From assembly GCA_907163375.1 (NCBI GenBank), contig CAJQUW010006804.1, positions 434,001 to 498,000 on the forward strand: 64,000 nt of DNA. The letters are read 5' to 3'. Below are positions 22,570 to 35,719 of the stretch, piece after piece. Position numbers and translations under genes: made by a program. Positions within the stretch are counted from its first letter, which is position 1; each line of letters begins with the position of its first letter. The notes under the pieces are model-generated. The model was not told the DNA's origin, ran no database searches, and saw only the letters and a list, made by a program, of their open reading frames with translations. Source of the DNA: Prostheceraeus crozeri. Taxonomy: Eukaryota; Platyhelminthes; Polycladida; Euryleptidae.

Positions 22570-25500
22570 TTCTCATCAATAAATGTGTTGATGGAACAAT
22601 CTATCTTCTTTTCAATTATTGCCTCGTGGCAGTCATTCGTTAAGGAAATGAATTCGTTTCAAATTCGTATCCGATTATACTATTTCATTGCTGATCAATG
22701 AATATTGTCAAGATGAGATCGACACAATAAAATGACTGAAAGTTAATCTGTTTCTTGTTCTGTCTCTCCTGGAATAAAGCGTATATGCAAGCCTAATCGT
22801 TGAATACAGCTGGTTGACAACACTCACACATCGAATAGGTTTTTAAGAGATGGTCTAGTGTTACGAAAGATTAAAACTTCACTATTATTGTCAGCTTTTT
22901 AAATATAATGTACTATTTTTACAGAAAAAGCAACGCCCGTGATGTTTAGACCGATTCTTTTGATGGAATGTCACTAAAAGTGCACATGCCTACAAGCCGC
23001 AACGTTTCGATACACCGCAGTTACAACAAAAGGCTTATAAAAGAGATACATAACATACACTATTATGCACAATATCAAAAGAGATACAATTCATTTTTGC
23101 AAAGAGGATTTCAATTTCAAATTCGTTGCTCTCAGTAGAGATAAAGTAAAATGCATAGAAATCCAATTAACCGGCCAACATTCCAACATTCGGCTCCAAC
23201 ATTCGGCAAAAACCAATCGGTCTTGCGTGTCGGGTTCAGTCTCATAACCTAAGCTTTCAATAAATGTTTCACAAAACGCATTATTACACATGAAGCCACA
23301 AAAACAAAACAAGGAAAGTTGGCCATCAGCACAAGGGTTATCAAAAATTAATTACAATTAATTGGTCACAATCAACTTACTGTTGATATCAAAATATTGT
23401 AGTTAATTGATTAACGTCAATCAATAATTGCAAAGATAATGCCAGAGCTCCCCTAGTAAATGAGTAAAGTTGAAGCTCCCCTTCAGTCGTGAATGACATT
23501 AGGCCTATGTATGTGATTTGAACTTGGCGTGCCTTCACACAATCATACATAGTAGCCTACCGTGCTCGTATTTGACAGATGAGTTTGAGATTATTATTCA
23601 GTTTTAGTTTGGAGGATCCCAAACTGCTGATGAAGTAATAAAAAGTATGTTTTGAACAGCCGGATCCTCCAAACTAAAAGTGTTCATATTAATAGAGATT
23701 TCTGATAAATGGTAGAGGTTTGTTCTATAAGCACTCATTGAGACATATTTTTTTTCATTTTTTCAAGTCATTAAGTCAAACAAGATGCAACACATTCACA
23801 AACTGCATTTCGTTGGTTTCGTCTCAGAAAATATTTGCGTGCTAATTGTAGATCATTCGTTATACTTACATATCATGCTATATGAACAGAAACGCTGGGT
23901 TATGTCAATGAGTAGATACTGCGTGGAAATTTACCAAAGCAAAATTCATATTTGACTTATGGGTGGGAGATAAATTTTACTGAAAGAAAGACAGTAGAGG
24001 CAAAGCTCACATCCTCAGGAGAGCCATCTTGCAGAATCGACCAGAGAGGACGCCTTTCTACTAGTTTGCTGCCTAAACAAAATCTACATGCAAGTCTACG
24101 CAAGCCACGGAATTGAATTAAAAGCTATACCAATATTGCATGATGTAATACACTATACATTGATAAGCATGTTTCATTTTGGGCACTCGAGTGCGCGAAT
24201 AATACTCGAGCAGTGGTAATACTCAAGTAATGCCGAGCACTACTATCAACACTAGGAGTTGTGTCGAAGCCTAAGTCGAAGTTGCAGTCATTTCAAAACT
24301 CTATAACCCAGAAAAAGCAAATACAACAGCAGATCTATGAAGCTGACATGAACACACAATGACAGATTATTGCATTTTAGGGGGATAGTACATTTTTTAA
24401 TAAACAAGAGCGACTAACAAAATGAATTTCAAGCATTATACCAAATACCGTTTTCCATTAAAATGCTTTTATTCTGAAAATATTGAATGCTTTCTCTGTC
24501 TAATATATCATGCATTCGTTCATAGCAGAATATTATGTGGTTGGCTGCAAATTAGAAAAAGCAGGTCATTTTCGAGTTCTGAATATCGCATCGAAGCTAG
24601 CTGACTGGCGACTGTGTCTATCATCAATGAATTATGCAAAGACTTGTAAAAATAAATCCATCACAAATTCGTCAAAGTTGCAACAATGAAAAGATAAATT
24701 AATGAAAGCTAGGCAACCAAGGTTCAAATAAATCAAGTCATTAGAGTGAAGAATTGGCTACTAGCTTTCAACCAAAATCCATTCCATGTGTCAATTTTGC
24801 TTGAACTACATTCTAACGTGTTCCACATTTTTCTCAAAATGCATATTATCATCAAATATTGGACATGTTCATTTCTACTCATAGATTAGGACGCGGTACT
24901 TCACAGTTGACGCAATTTTGACATTTGCGGCTCTAGGTAGAAGAATTTCACGCTCATTTCGCTGTGACATGGATCAGCATAAAATCAATAGCATTAGACT
25001 ATCACAAACATCTGCGATGATCCATCGAAGTTTCAATACTTAAAAATAGATCTTTTAATTAACATGAGAAATTTTATAATAAGAAATTTTGATAAACTTT
25101 CAACAGCAGATAAAAAATGAAAGTGAGAATATTTTCGACGTGGGAATAAATCATGGAATGATTTCCAGACATGTCTGAAGTTCTTCGACAGATAGATCCA
25201 TCATTGGAACATTGTAGCTGTTTGACTCGCTAATAGAAATTTTTTGTATTAGTGGTGTGTAGGGTGTCGCATTGTCTTCTAAGGAGTGGGAAACCGACTA
25301 AGATCAACATCTCATACTTACTGTCTTATTGAAGCCTTTTCATCCATTTAGGAATACGGTCTCCCTCCTGATGATGGACTACGACCTTCGATTTTGCGCC
25401 ATCGTCTGCACCTCGTTGGTAACTCATCTCTCCACCGTCGTCTCTGCCTTCCTCGATTTCATCATCCCAGTCGTGGCTGCCACCCTGTCACTCTTCTAGT

Positions 25501-26448
25501 CCATCTATTGTCATTTCTTCTTGCGAGATGGCCTGCCCATACTCCATTTCAAACTTTTCGCTTCTTTAGCAACATTGTTCACTTGTGTTTTTCTTCTCAT
25601 TTCTTCATTTCTTATTCTCTCCCTTCTTGCATAACATCTTATATAATATGTTAAATAATATGAGCATAAATTCAACTTGTGAATGTGAATCAGTGTTTCG
25701 ATAGCGACAGGACCTTTCCCCTCATCCCATCCCCAATAACATGATTTCTACAATTTCAGTGGTTTCCGGTGGTATGTAGTGGGAACTTAGGGATGTTGGG
25801 TGTCACAAAGAAATTCGTGTATTTAGTAGATAATTCTACATTGACTTTGGAGGATTTTTTGACGGAGGCCCTAGACTTACAGATCTTGATTTCAAAAGAA
25901 GATATTCACAGGCTATATGTCTTAAAAATATTTGGTGGGAATTAATGATCAATGCGAGTTGTGGACAATAAGAGGTATGCTGTTTTAATAGCTTTTTCAA
26001 GCTTTCGTTTTCCTGTTACATGTTCTTCCCATGAACACGACAACTCTTGATTATTCAATCTAAACTACAATATTTTATAGTTATCAGCTATGTTTCACTG
26101 TAATTATTCTGATAATGCCGGATTTTGCTTAATTAATCCTCATGGTCGGCGGCTTAGCTTTGAGTCATCAGAAAAAAGGCTGAATCTCCCCTACCAATGT
26201 AAGTATTTTCAAATAATGCCATTCGATATGCATAGATTTTCATATGTAATTTAAAGAATATTGGCTTTGACAATATTCTCCCAGCTTTCATAAGTTTTTT
26301 TGTTTTGTGAATTTGATTTAAGCAATGCTGCTATGCCTAATATACAGTCTGTTCCATTTGATTATCACAGTCATCTTTTTATTATTTAAAGCTATAAATA
26401 TTAAACGTGTTTATGTGTGTCAATCTGTGTGTAATGTGAAATAGAGTA
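22570..26448. other. Long gene-free stretch
   Basis: Only the small palindrome at 23602-23679 stands out. An 86-codon frame at 25394-25654 is pyrimidine-rich low-complexity sequence. Confidence 0.4.
23602..23679. repeat. Perfect 18-bp inverted repeat
   Basis: TTTTAGTTTGGAGGATCC at 23602-23619 is exactly mirrored at 23662-23679 around a 42-base centre. It could be a very short MITE or a hairpin; no target duplication was seen. Confidence 0.7.
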
Positions 26449-26456
26449 CTCTAATC

Positions 26457-27811
26457 CAGGGGTTTTTTATGGCCATTCTTGGTGTAAAAATGACACCACG
26501 GATTGAAGGATTTACACCACTAATTCATAATGTGTCAACTGAAAACATATTACTTTTATAAGGGGAATAAAAAAGTACAACTCAATGAACGCCTCCTGAT
26601 TCACTTATGGAAGTTCTTCGCATGTTCTTCTCTTCGCTCATGTAAGGTGGCGAGAGTTCAAGGTCACAGAAGGCATAGACGTTTGATTCGTACGTGCAAA
26701 ACGCGTTGGCTGTCTTGTGATCAGGCAGTTGTTGCCACTCTATCAGAGATTACAGCCGTATGGAGAGCGTTAATCCTCTTCTCAAATGACCGAAATGACC
26801 CGATAGCTACTGGTCTGCTGAGCAAAACAAAGTCACTCAAATTCTTAATGAATTTGCATGTACTGAATAGTATTGTGCCCCATCCTTCTTCCTTGTCCAA
26901 GTTGTTTCAGACAGGTGATTTGAATTTCGCTCAAATCAAACCTGCAATAGAGCTTTGCAAGTCTTTGTCGAAGAATCTCTCGTTTGGAAAAGCATGGAAC
27001 AGGATTGGCAAAGATACTGTGGAGAACTGGGAGAACTCACGATGGACGATGGAAGACAAAAACAGGGCCGTCTCTGTCATCTCGCTACTGTAGCGAGACC
27101 TGCAAAGAGATCGACAGACGCTTTCCAGAGCCAGAGATTTTCTCAAGCTTAAAAATATTTGATCCTACCATCGTTCCACTCGATCGACAGCGGCGCAAGC
27201 AGTACGGCGAAAAGGAATTTCTTATCCTAACAAGCTTGAAGTTTGGGCGACTTTTGAATTCAGAAATTGCAGACCAAGTGGATGCTGAGTGGACTCTCCT
27301 TCGTGAAAAGCTCATCACAGAGTTCATCGATTGTCGCTCGGCAGATGACGTTTGCCAACGTATCATACGAAGTCCATCGTACTTGTCCTTCCCGAACATC
27401 GCCACATTCGCCAAGATTTAATTCGCTCTCACGATTCCGCACTCAACAGCCTGGCCAGAGCGTGGGTTTTCTACTCTAAAGCGCATTAAAACCCCTTCAC
27501 GCAACCGTCTGTCAAACGAGACTATACAAGCTTCAGTGAATATCTCCATCAACGGATCGGATATCCTTTCCACTGAGGAGTCGTTGGTCATTGCCAAGGA
27601 TTGGAAGGAGGCCAAAGAGCGACACGTGTCCGTGATCGCACAAAAATCTCCGACATCATGACCGAATGCCTGTAGTTTATTATTGAATATATAAGAATAG
27701 ATGACTTACTATTATTTTTTTCCATAAACAAATAATACATCTCTCCGACTGTCTAAAGGTTACACCATAAATATGATGAGTTGCACCACTGTCTAAACCT
27801 TGAAAAACCTG
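26457..27811 (+). mobile_element. hAT transposon with decayed transposase
   Basis: The left end CAGGGGTTTTTTATGG and the inverted right end CAGGTTTTTCAAGG resemble each other. The 8-mers CTCTAATC (26449-26456) and CTATAATC (27812-27819) differ at one base, as for an aged hAT target duplication. Between them lies a damaged transposase gene. At 1355 bp it is shorter than a full element, so the 5' half of the gene has been lost. Confidence 0.8.
26590..27661 (+). pseudogene. hAT transposase remnant (ZNF862/KIAA1586-type)
   Basis: The first part reads TCKTRWLSCDQAV, the conserved TRWLS block of hAT transposases, then LNSIVPHPSSLSKLFQ, typical of the group that gave rise to vertebrate ZNF862 and KIAA1586-like proteins. 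The last part has the hAT C-terminal dimerisation region, STAWPERGFSTLKRIKTPSR and then NRLSNETIQA, with ISINGSD. The zinc-finger N-terminus and the first catalytic Asp region are missing. The frame shifts near 27090 and a stop codon interrupts it at 27419-27421; coding similarity continues to the stop at 27659. It is therefore a dead copy. Confidence 0.85.
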
Positions 27812-27819
27812 CTATAATC

Positions 27820-30800
27820 TATTGTTTCTCTGTCTTATGCTTAAGCCCAGTTCATGCTCATAATCAAAGTTGCTTTTACAAGACTGGTATGAAATGCATG
27901 TAGCCTACACGATAATTAATTCTATATACTTATAACTCAAATAAGCATATTAAAAAGTACACTTTAAATACTCGTGTAAGTTATAACAAAGAATCGCGTT
28001 AATTACATGACAATGAACGGCTTCTTCCGGTTTCTTCCTGCGGCATATACCGGTAGGTCCTATACTCGCATTATCATATCTGCATCAGGGGCGCATGTTG
28101 CAACCTTTTGGAATTTTCTGTGTCTAAACCAAGCGCTATGAAACTGCTGACTTATTTGAACTTCTTGACCTTCCTAAAAATTTGCAGCTTATATTATCAA
28201 AAACTTGATTACAAGTATATTTGATAAGCATTAGCTTCAAAGTGGCTATGTTGGGCAATGCTCCGGCCAACAGCCCCAATGGATGACCTAGATAGCCTAC
28301 CACTCGATATGCTTATGCGTGCACATGCTCATAAAGATTATATGAAATTACAATCTAAACAGGCAACATCAGCCACACTGCATGTGATGGATTTTCAAAA
28401 ATTCATAAAAAGTTTCCTAAAAATACGGCCAAATGATCCTCAATCATTTCAAGCACACTGGATTCCATTTCCCACTAACTCGCCTTTAGAAACACTACTC
28501 AATCGAGTGTCGTTGAAAAAATGCTCGCAATTCTTTACATTTCAAATATATTCGGTGTGATATTTTAAAAATGGTTCACTTCCCTGAGATGTAACTCAGT
28601 TCGCAATGCGATATCTTTCTTAGATGCAGGTGCAACCACAAAGTTATTAAAAGTAAAACTTTCCTTAATTACTTCAAATTTCTCATAATTGATTTACAGT
28701 AAGTAAAGTACACACTCACGACTTCAAAGCATGAGGCTCTAAATTGAAGAGATGCAAGATTCCGACTACCCTAAGACACTCTGCTTATCGCAAATAATCT
28801 TTTAGTTTGGAGTTTATGAGAAGCCCAAAATTCTCGCGTATATGATAGACCCAAGACAAGAAGCTTCCAGAGTTTCCTGTAGGTGACATCGCCTAGAACA
28901 ATGGGAGTAAGATGGTTCAGGAAGCGATTTATCTCAGCCCGGATGTTAACTGAGTGGTGGTTGAAAGTTCAGTAGCAATCTGATAGCTAACGTCAAGTTT
29001 TCTTATCGACTGAAGTCCAATACAGTTCGGAAACAAAGACAGGAAAAATGTCTAAGAACGACTTAACGAGTTACACATGAGATGGAGAACAGTGTTTACC
29101 TGAAGATCGCCACGGAGAACTTTACAATCGTTAAAATGTTCCAATTTCGATCAGTTTTGATAAAGAATTCATGAGACTATTTTGTTACTGCGTAAGAATA
29201 TTTGCTGATGCGAGAACTGTTTTGAGGCGGTCAAAAATGATTTCATCTCAGAGATATGAACAAATGAAAGGGAAAACTGTTAGCAACTTATGCATGATGC
29301 AAAATGAGACTGATTATGTAGAAATCTGATAGCATTATTGTTTGAATATCATTTCCAGGAGGCCGGCTGATACCGGCCTTCAGTTTGCGTGCAGGCAGTA
29401 GGTCAAGTGTAATCGTTTCTATTATTTTCTTTTATTATATTTCTGAGTCATGATTGCTGCCACAGACAGCAAAATGTTTTTACCTTATTGCTTTTTTCAT
29501 CGTTTTTGTCTTTTTTATTCCAACATTCTCCAGTGTTTTGCAATTACTTGATGAACCGATGGGGCGATAACCTCAAAAACTGGATTAATATGCAAAATAG
29601 CTCAACCGCAAAGTCGATAGCATGATGTCTTAAGTTTATTATGCCGCATTATGAATAGATAGCGTATATATTTTCCATCAATATTGAAAATTGTGAGGCC
29701 TATACATTGATTAAACATTGGAAACACAGGAATGTCATCCACGGTATGAATACCCAAATTAGAATTCGTACAGGAGTTGAAGTTGAAAGAAGTTAAATGA
29801 AACACAACACTAGAAACCTATGAAAACGATTATGAACAAATTCAACAACTGACACGATAAATTATCTCAATCTCATTGATGATTTAATTTCGGGACGTAG
29901 TTTTTGTTCGAGTAGGCAAGCTTCTGAGACACCAAATGGTGTAAGCGGTGATCAGAATCTCGAGTCATGGATTTGAACAACCGAAGACCAATCATAATGC
30001 GTCTGTGATCGATATCATATCATACTACACCTATATTTGTCGGCAGCATCTCAATTTATTTCTTGGAAGCATTCTGAAAATATGTATATTTACAAGACTT
30101 ATGTAAATTGATATAAATTATATATAGAGGGAGATTCATCCGAACTACCGTTGACAAGATCACCTTTGTATCGTCTTTTACAAAAAAATCGTCAGTGCAT
30201 GTTCAAAATTTCGTTTTAATTTAGGATTGCTAATTTTAGTAACTAAATGAGCGAGTCAGTTAAAACCGATGCCACCGAAAAGACCTCACGCCAAATATGT
30301 AGCACGATGAGCTCTCTGAAGATTGGGTTATTGAAGCATCAAAATTTGAGGGACACAAAGTGACCCCGGTTTCTCGATATCAAGAAATGTCCAGTTTGAA
30401 AACCCTATGAGTTATATTTGTACCTTGCATTTTTCGGAACCCAAAATGTTCGATTATTTTAATCTAAACATGCCGAAGCTCCGAACGGGCATAAAATCAA
30501 GAGGTGAGAACAAAATCTGACTTAAATCATTGCGGAAAATACAATCCCTTCTGGCTGGTTTTTGAACCCGATCTCTGAGAACAAGATCTAAATTATTTCA
30601 TTAATTGTAAATGTCTATAGGTCGGATGACGATTTAAATCTGCATCTGATTCGTTACAGTAAGGTATACTGCACTGCTGATCGTAAATAAGCCAGAAGCG
30701 TTTGTTGTTCCCGACTTTTATACATTTTGTAGGTTGTGAATTAAAGATTCTTACAACTGCAATCCCTGTTAGCAAGTGTTTTACACCATGGATGCAAAAG

Positions 30801-32825
30801 ACATCACAGCGAGCAGTTAAGCTTCAGTAGAGATCTCCACAGGAACACTTTCATGTAATCATCCACAAGAGACGGTACTTATGACGCAAGAATGAGTTTC
30901 TCAGTTCATAATTTGAACAGACATGAGTTCCACAATTGCATCACTCTTACCCTGAGGCATTAATAGCATTCAGTTTCTGCGCAGCCAGCACATTTGGCAG
31001 ATTAAGAGTATTTTACATTTGTAAGTGAGAAATATTTGACTCAAAGTCATGCCATCCGTGTTGATTTCTCACTTCATAGATTTGCGCAGAAAAAGTGCTT
31101 TGGGAAGCATTAGTATTGCCAAGTTTTTTAGTATTTTCATGCCAACGATAGCGACTATGGAATGGAAGATTTGATACTTTTATACACATGTGTAAATCAG
31201 GGAAGTCAACCTAACAATTACCGTCAATAATTATAATAGGATTGCAGAAGTTGTCACGACACTTTATTGAGCTATGCAGAAGGCGCTTAGAGCTCTGTTG
31301 AGTTTATATTGAACTTTTTTCATTAATTTTCACACGAAAACCTGTTAATATTCACACGTGGCCACAATGAAATCACGCCCAAGAGCTTCATACCTTTGTA
31401 TAGAATAAAAAATGGACATTTGACAAGTATTGGGTAACATGATATATCAGGTCGAAACAAATCACATTCCGAAGGAATTGGAACTATCGCGAGACAAGAT
31501 TGGAAACCGACCAAAAAATCTAATCAGTAACAAGCTGTTGGAACGCGTGCGTGGAAGACAAAGTGTGCAGGAATTTGTTTCAGCAGCTAATAGATCTGCA
31601 ACAGGAGCTGTAAATACCGTCTCAATCAGAACATTTCACTTCAAATACCTGAATAAAAATTTCTAGGCCAAAACATGCACACTGTGACTTTCTGCATGAA
31701 ATTAGAAAAGTAAAACTTAAAATTGTGAATTTGAACATTTGGTTAAATTGGTTAACTGAAAGGTAAAATTAGAAGTCAATAAAGCACTGCATGGATTAGA
31801 GAACGCACAATCTGACTTCAGCTCTGAATTGCCAAAAACTTGTCTGTGTTGCTTGCAATTTGTCAATAGCCGACCCACTCAAATCGACTTTTGTTCTAGA
31901 AATACTTCAGATTGATTGAATTACCTCATCATTTTGTGCCGTAACTTTTAGTCAAGTGAGCTCGACATCACTTTTTTCTATTTTACAGTGCAAATTCATA
32001 CCAGTAAATATGGGCACAATAAAATCAGACCCATTTAATCTGGAAAAATCAGTTGATATTAAAAATGAAGGACATTTTATCTGAAAAGAATGAACAACAA
32101 TGCTGCTTTTAGGAAAACACATAGTGACAACTAATTTAGTATAGTACTCCCTCGCAATACTGAGAAGAAAACATAACGAATATTACAGTTAGCAACCCCC
32201 AACACCTTTAAAATCCCGAAGCAAAGTTTTTTCATCAATTAATCGTTTTTGCTTTGTTCGTTGTTTATTGATTCCTGATTCATTCTCATCAATCGGACTT
32301 TCATGTTAGTAGACCTAAATGTATATTCTTGATTTACTTGTCATTCTAGTGAACTGACTTTATACGTGCCACCATGACTGTTCTGTTGACAAATTGAATC
32401 GATAACTTCGCGAAGGCACAACTGTCAGTGTGGCACTGTGAGATTTCTTCTATAATTTTGTAGAAGATAATTTCTCGAAGTTTTACATCAGTAAATTCGA
32501 ACCGGCAGTATATTCAACAGTGTTAACGTGTGGATAATAAATTGACTACGTTTTAGAAAATCGATATTCAATCTCTTTCGGCAATTTATCAAGAACCTGA
32601 GAAGTTAAAGATTTCCCCCATTCAATGCAATTATCACAATAAAAAAAAATAATGCATTTTCAGCCCAAAGTCAACAAATATAAACAACCGCAAATAGAAA
32701 CATACACATGAGGCGCCACTCATGCATGGGCTACTAAGCCTTCAATCGTAGCTATTTCCAGACTGAATATGAATAATGAATAATGTTTTATTTTAAAGTA
32801 ATAAAAAGCAAACTTACAAGTCAGG
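27820..32825. other. Long gene-free stretch
   Basis: About 5 kb of AT-rich DNA. Frames of 60-100 codons (for example 28258-28560) have no recognisable domain. A small GC hairpin GGCCGG...CCGGCC sits at 29361-29378. Confidence 0.4.
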
Positions 32826-32829
32826 AAAG

Positions 32830-34720
32830 GAAATCATTGAAAAGATGGACAGGCAGAGTACAGAGAACTAGTACAAGATTTATTGCAGACTGTTCTTCAT
32901 ACCACGCTCTTAAGACACTGCAAATGAAATAAATCATAAATGGGAATTGTATGGCTTGACACATTAGTGGGAAAGGACATCGATCGGCGATATGTTTTAC
33001 TAAGGGGCGAGATGCTGAGAAAACTACAATTTTCTTGGCGCAAGATGATAGAGAGCGAAACTTCAGGGTTGAAGACATCTTCAAAACTCTCAAAGCTCTT
33101 CTTGTTTATGGCGCACATACACGTTCTTCTATTATTGAACACAATTTTTCTGTAATGTTGGTGTAAACAGAAAGAACGATTCAGTGCTGACCAAATTGAA
33201 TCGACTGTGTCATCGAACTATGCACCGATCTTCATGATTGCCAAGACCATCATTCCCGAAAATGCACGTAGTTCGATGACAAAGTCGACTCAATTTGGTA
33301 AGCATTGAATTGATCTATATACACCAACATATACAGAAGAATTGCATTCAATAATAGAACTTACATGTGCGTTATAAACATAAATGAGGTCAGATTTTGA
33401 AGCCCCAGCGACCTTCAAATGACGTAGCGCGAAGACCACTAGCACGCTTAGAAATATCAATCAGGTGATCCTTCAGTCCAACCAATAATTGAGTATGACA
33501 CCAAGAAATTTGAGATTTGCGCAAAAATAGCTCTCGTAGACATCGGTCAATGAATGATGTAGGTTACCATGACGAATAAGCAAAGTGTTTTATTTCAATA
33601 CAAAGTCGTAATTTGAGAGAGAACTTCTGTTTTCATATTTTTCAACGAATAAACATGCATTTAGTTTTTTCGGCGTTCCATGTTAAGCCCCAATCAATCA
33701 AATCTGTTTCTTAATTGGTATGTGTATCAATGTCAAGTAAGTTTGACAACGGAATTAGTACCATTCGTCATCTCAGCACTTTAGCATTCCAACATCCACT
33801 GAGCTAGGAAGAAGGGAACCCATGTGAGCAACAAAAAGCTGAGGGCCGATGACTGATCCTTAGGGACACCTGATGACATTGTGTAGAACGAACTGAAGCC
33901 AACATCTTGCAAAGTTTCGCGAAATCTTCGGTCTTGAAGAAAAGAAATAATCCAGCAGATGATGCTGTTAAGGAGATGACATCAATAAGAGTCTGAGCAA
34001 TTGCGTAATGTGGCAGTGAATCGAAGACTCGGCATAAATGAAATGAGAACACCATGAAAGTCATATGAGCCGATAATTCCTTTAATGAAATTATGCAACA
34101 ATAAGTGGACATGTAAAGTGTTGGTCTTGGGCCGACATGCGAGCTGATTGTCCCAAAATAAATTCAGCAGTTGATCAGTAGCAGACCACATGTCAACTTT
34201 TCCTATCGTCTTCAATAGATTGCAAACAATGAAATCGGTATGAAAATCTCGCTACTGAATTTTCCCGATTTTGGAATGGGCACAATGTTGGCTGTCTTCC
34301 ATATCGAAGGCACATGTTCATGAGTCATGGATAAGTGGAGAGATAAATCACATAACTGAGCATGGGAGACCGAGAATGAATGCTAAGACTTTTTCATTAA
34401 GCTTCAACATGTCTTGATAAAGGGAAAGACTGGTGAGCTCTGCCATCCACGAAATATCGTCGCAGTCAGTCAATGTTAGATTTGACCAGTCGCTTGCGCC
34501 CGAGAAGCTCGACTCAAAGTTAAGTGCGACAGATTCTGCAACATGAGATAGAGACAAGTGGCCACGAATCATTGCCTCAAATAGAGCACTCGTCCTTGAT
34601 TTGAAGTCGCACATGTCAAGCACAACCGTCTAGATATTCCCACCTTTCCTTCAGGCGGTAGTGCATCTGGAGATCCAACTAGGCTTGACTTTCGATATTA
34701 ATATCTGTCTTAATATCTGT
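32830..34720 (-). pseudogene. Decayed LINE reverse transcriptase (CR1/Jockey-like)
   Basis: The minus strand retains reverse-transcriptase landmarks in the correct order. EHVPSIWKTANIVPIPKSGK at 34262-34321 is the classic motif before the RPISLL block. ACRPKTNTLHVHLLLHNF follows near 34100, and a segment resembling FDSLPH (motif A region) lies near 34020. Lower down, KFLGVIL and SDLIYVYNAHVSSIIE near 33340-33500 match the thumb and connection part of Jockey/CR1-type LINEs. Many stops and frame changes interrupt it. The endonuclease domain and a clear 3' tail were not found. Clade assignment is tentative. Confidence 0.72.
33070..33420. repeat. Imperfect inverted repeat inside the LINE remnant
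   Basis: The left arm (about 33070-33224) and right arm (about 33264-33418) pair over most of their length. They include mirrored copies of CTATTATTGAA, ACACCAACAT and CATCGAACTA with a few mismatches, around a centre of about 40 bases. Both arms resemble the same LINE coding segment in opposite directions. Confidence 0.7.
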
Positions 34721-34904
34721 GAGATAGACTCTACAATTCCTTAATTTGAATGACTTGGATGTCTTGCATCGAACTTTAAGTGAATTCAGCTTCAATAAAT
34801 TCAGTTAAATGCTTTTTTCAGTACAGACTTGCTTTTCCAATCTCGCGCCGCTCAAATTTTAGAATGCATTGCGCATTTTTATAGCTGGGCTTGTGATGAC
34901 ATAA

Positions 34905-35040
34905 ATTAAGTCCGTTCTAGTCGTGTGGATATAACACTGGGTTAGCCTTCTACTTGACATGTGTTCGAATCCTGGTCAGCCGTGTAACGGTTGGGACGGT
35001 AGGGTGTTGCGCACATATCTGTGTTAATCATCACATACAC
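34905..35040 (+). mobile_element. tRNA-like SINE head
   Basis: TGTTCGAATCC near 34970 is an almost canonical B box, and TAACACTGGGTTAGC about 35 bases upstream is a plausible A box. No full cloverleaf or CCA-type end is evident, so a decayed tRNA-derived SINE is more likely than a tRNA gene. Confidence 0.5.
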
Positions 35041-35125
35041 AGTGGCAAGTATTCGCTCAAAAATGTCCTATCTTAGATCTGTAAAAGATGCATTGTTCAG
35101 ACTATCTATGGTACTATTTGCTAAT

Positions 35126-35294
35126 AAGCGGTCAACAATGTGTCATTATTATGTAGATTTTGCATTTTTACATAGCAAAATCTACATAATAATGATATTG
35201 TCCTAAGCTGTATTTCTATGGGAAAATATTGATATGATAACTTTTGGGGAAACTATCATGGAAAAGCTTAGGACAATGATGAAAAAAGCGGTCA
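35126..35294. repeat. Nested hairpin unit flanked by 9-bp direct repeats
   Basis: A perfect 21-bp inverted repeat starting TCATTATTATGTAG (35143-35163 and 35175-35195) is followed by a 13-bp inverted repeat ATTGTCCTAAGCT (35197-35209 and 35265-35277). AAGCGGTCA occurs on both sides (35126-35134, 35286-35294), possibly a target duplication. Confidence 0.6.
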
Positions 35295-35377
35295 TGAAAT
35301 GGCTAAGGTAATTATAATAAAAACATAGATTTATCAATTGAACCTCTATAAAATTTTACCGATGACTCTGATACATC

Positions 35378-35479
35378 CATGGACGCCTAGATATATGAAA
35401 CACACATAAGCTAGATATATTGTCTTAATTGACGCAGAATAAAATGAAATATGGTGCTTCATATATCTAGGCGTCCATG
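35378..35479. mobile_element. Miniature inverted-repeat element, 102 bp
   Basis: A perfect 22-bp terminal inverted repeat, CATGGACGCCTAGATATATG then AA, encloses about 58 bases. Both outer flanks carry ATACATC, a likely 7-8-bp target duplication. This is one of the smallest plausible MITEs in the window. The superfamily is unknown, although the duplication length fits hAT. Confidence 0.75.
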
Positions 35480-35538
35480 ATACATCACACTGGGCATAGT
35501 TCTGTGTAGTACCATAGATAACCTGAACAATGGAATTA

Positions 35539-35630
35539 TATATGCCTATTTAGAGGTCAGCAATGATCCAACTGGAGGTCGCTTACGCGACCTCCAGTTG
35601 GATCATTGCTGACCTCTAAATAGGCATATA
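35539..35630. repeat. Perfect 44-bp palindrome with 4-base centre
   Basis: 35539-35582 is exactly mirrored by 35587-35630 around TTAC. The arms include TTTAGAGGTCAGCAATGATC. Looser complementarity continues outside (ATGGAAT / ATTCCAT). It may be a foldback element, a local inverted duplication or an assembly hairpin artefact. Confidence 0.9.
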
Positions 35631-35719
35631 AATATAACATTCCATCGATTCTCTTGTCCTCTACATCACTATTATGTCTGCTGAAAAGAAATTGAGTAAC
35701 ACTTAGTAGACTAGCCTAC

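Noticed and set aside
29361-29378. GGCCGGCTGATACCGGCC hairpin as a terminator or RNA
   Set aside because: Too short, no U tract, no neighbouring gene.
32940-33155. Plus-strand frame in the LINE region
   Set aside because: Opposite strand of LINE-derived sequence and part of an inverted repeat.
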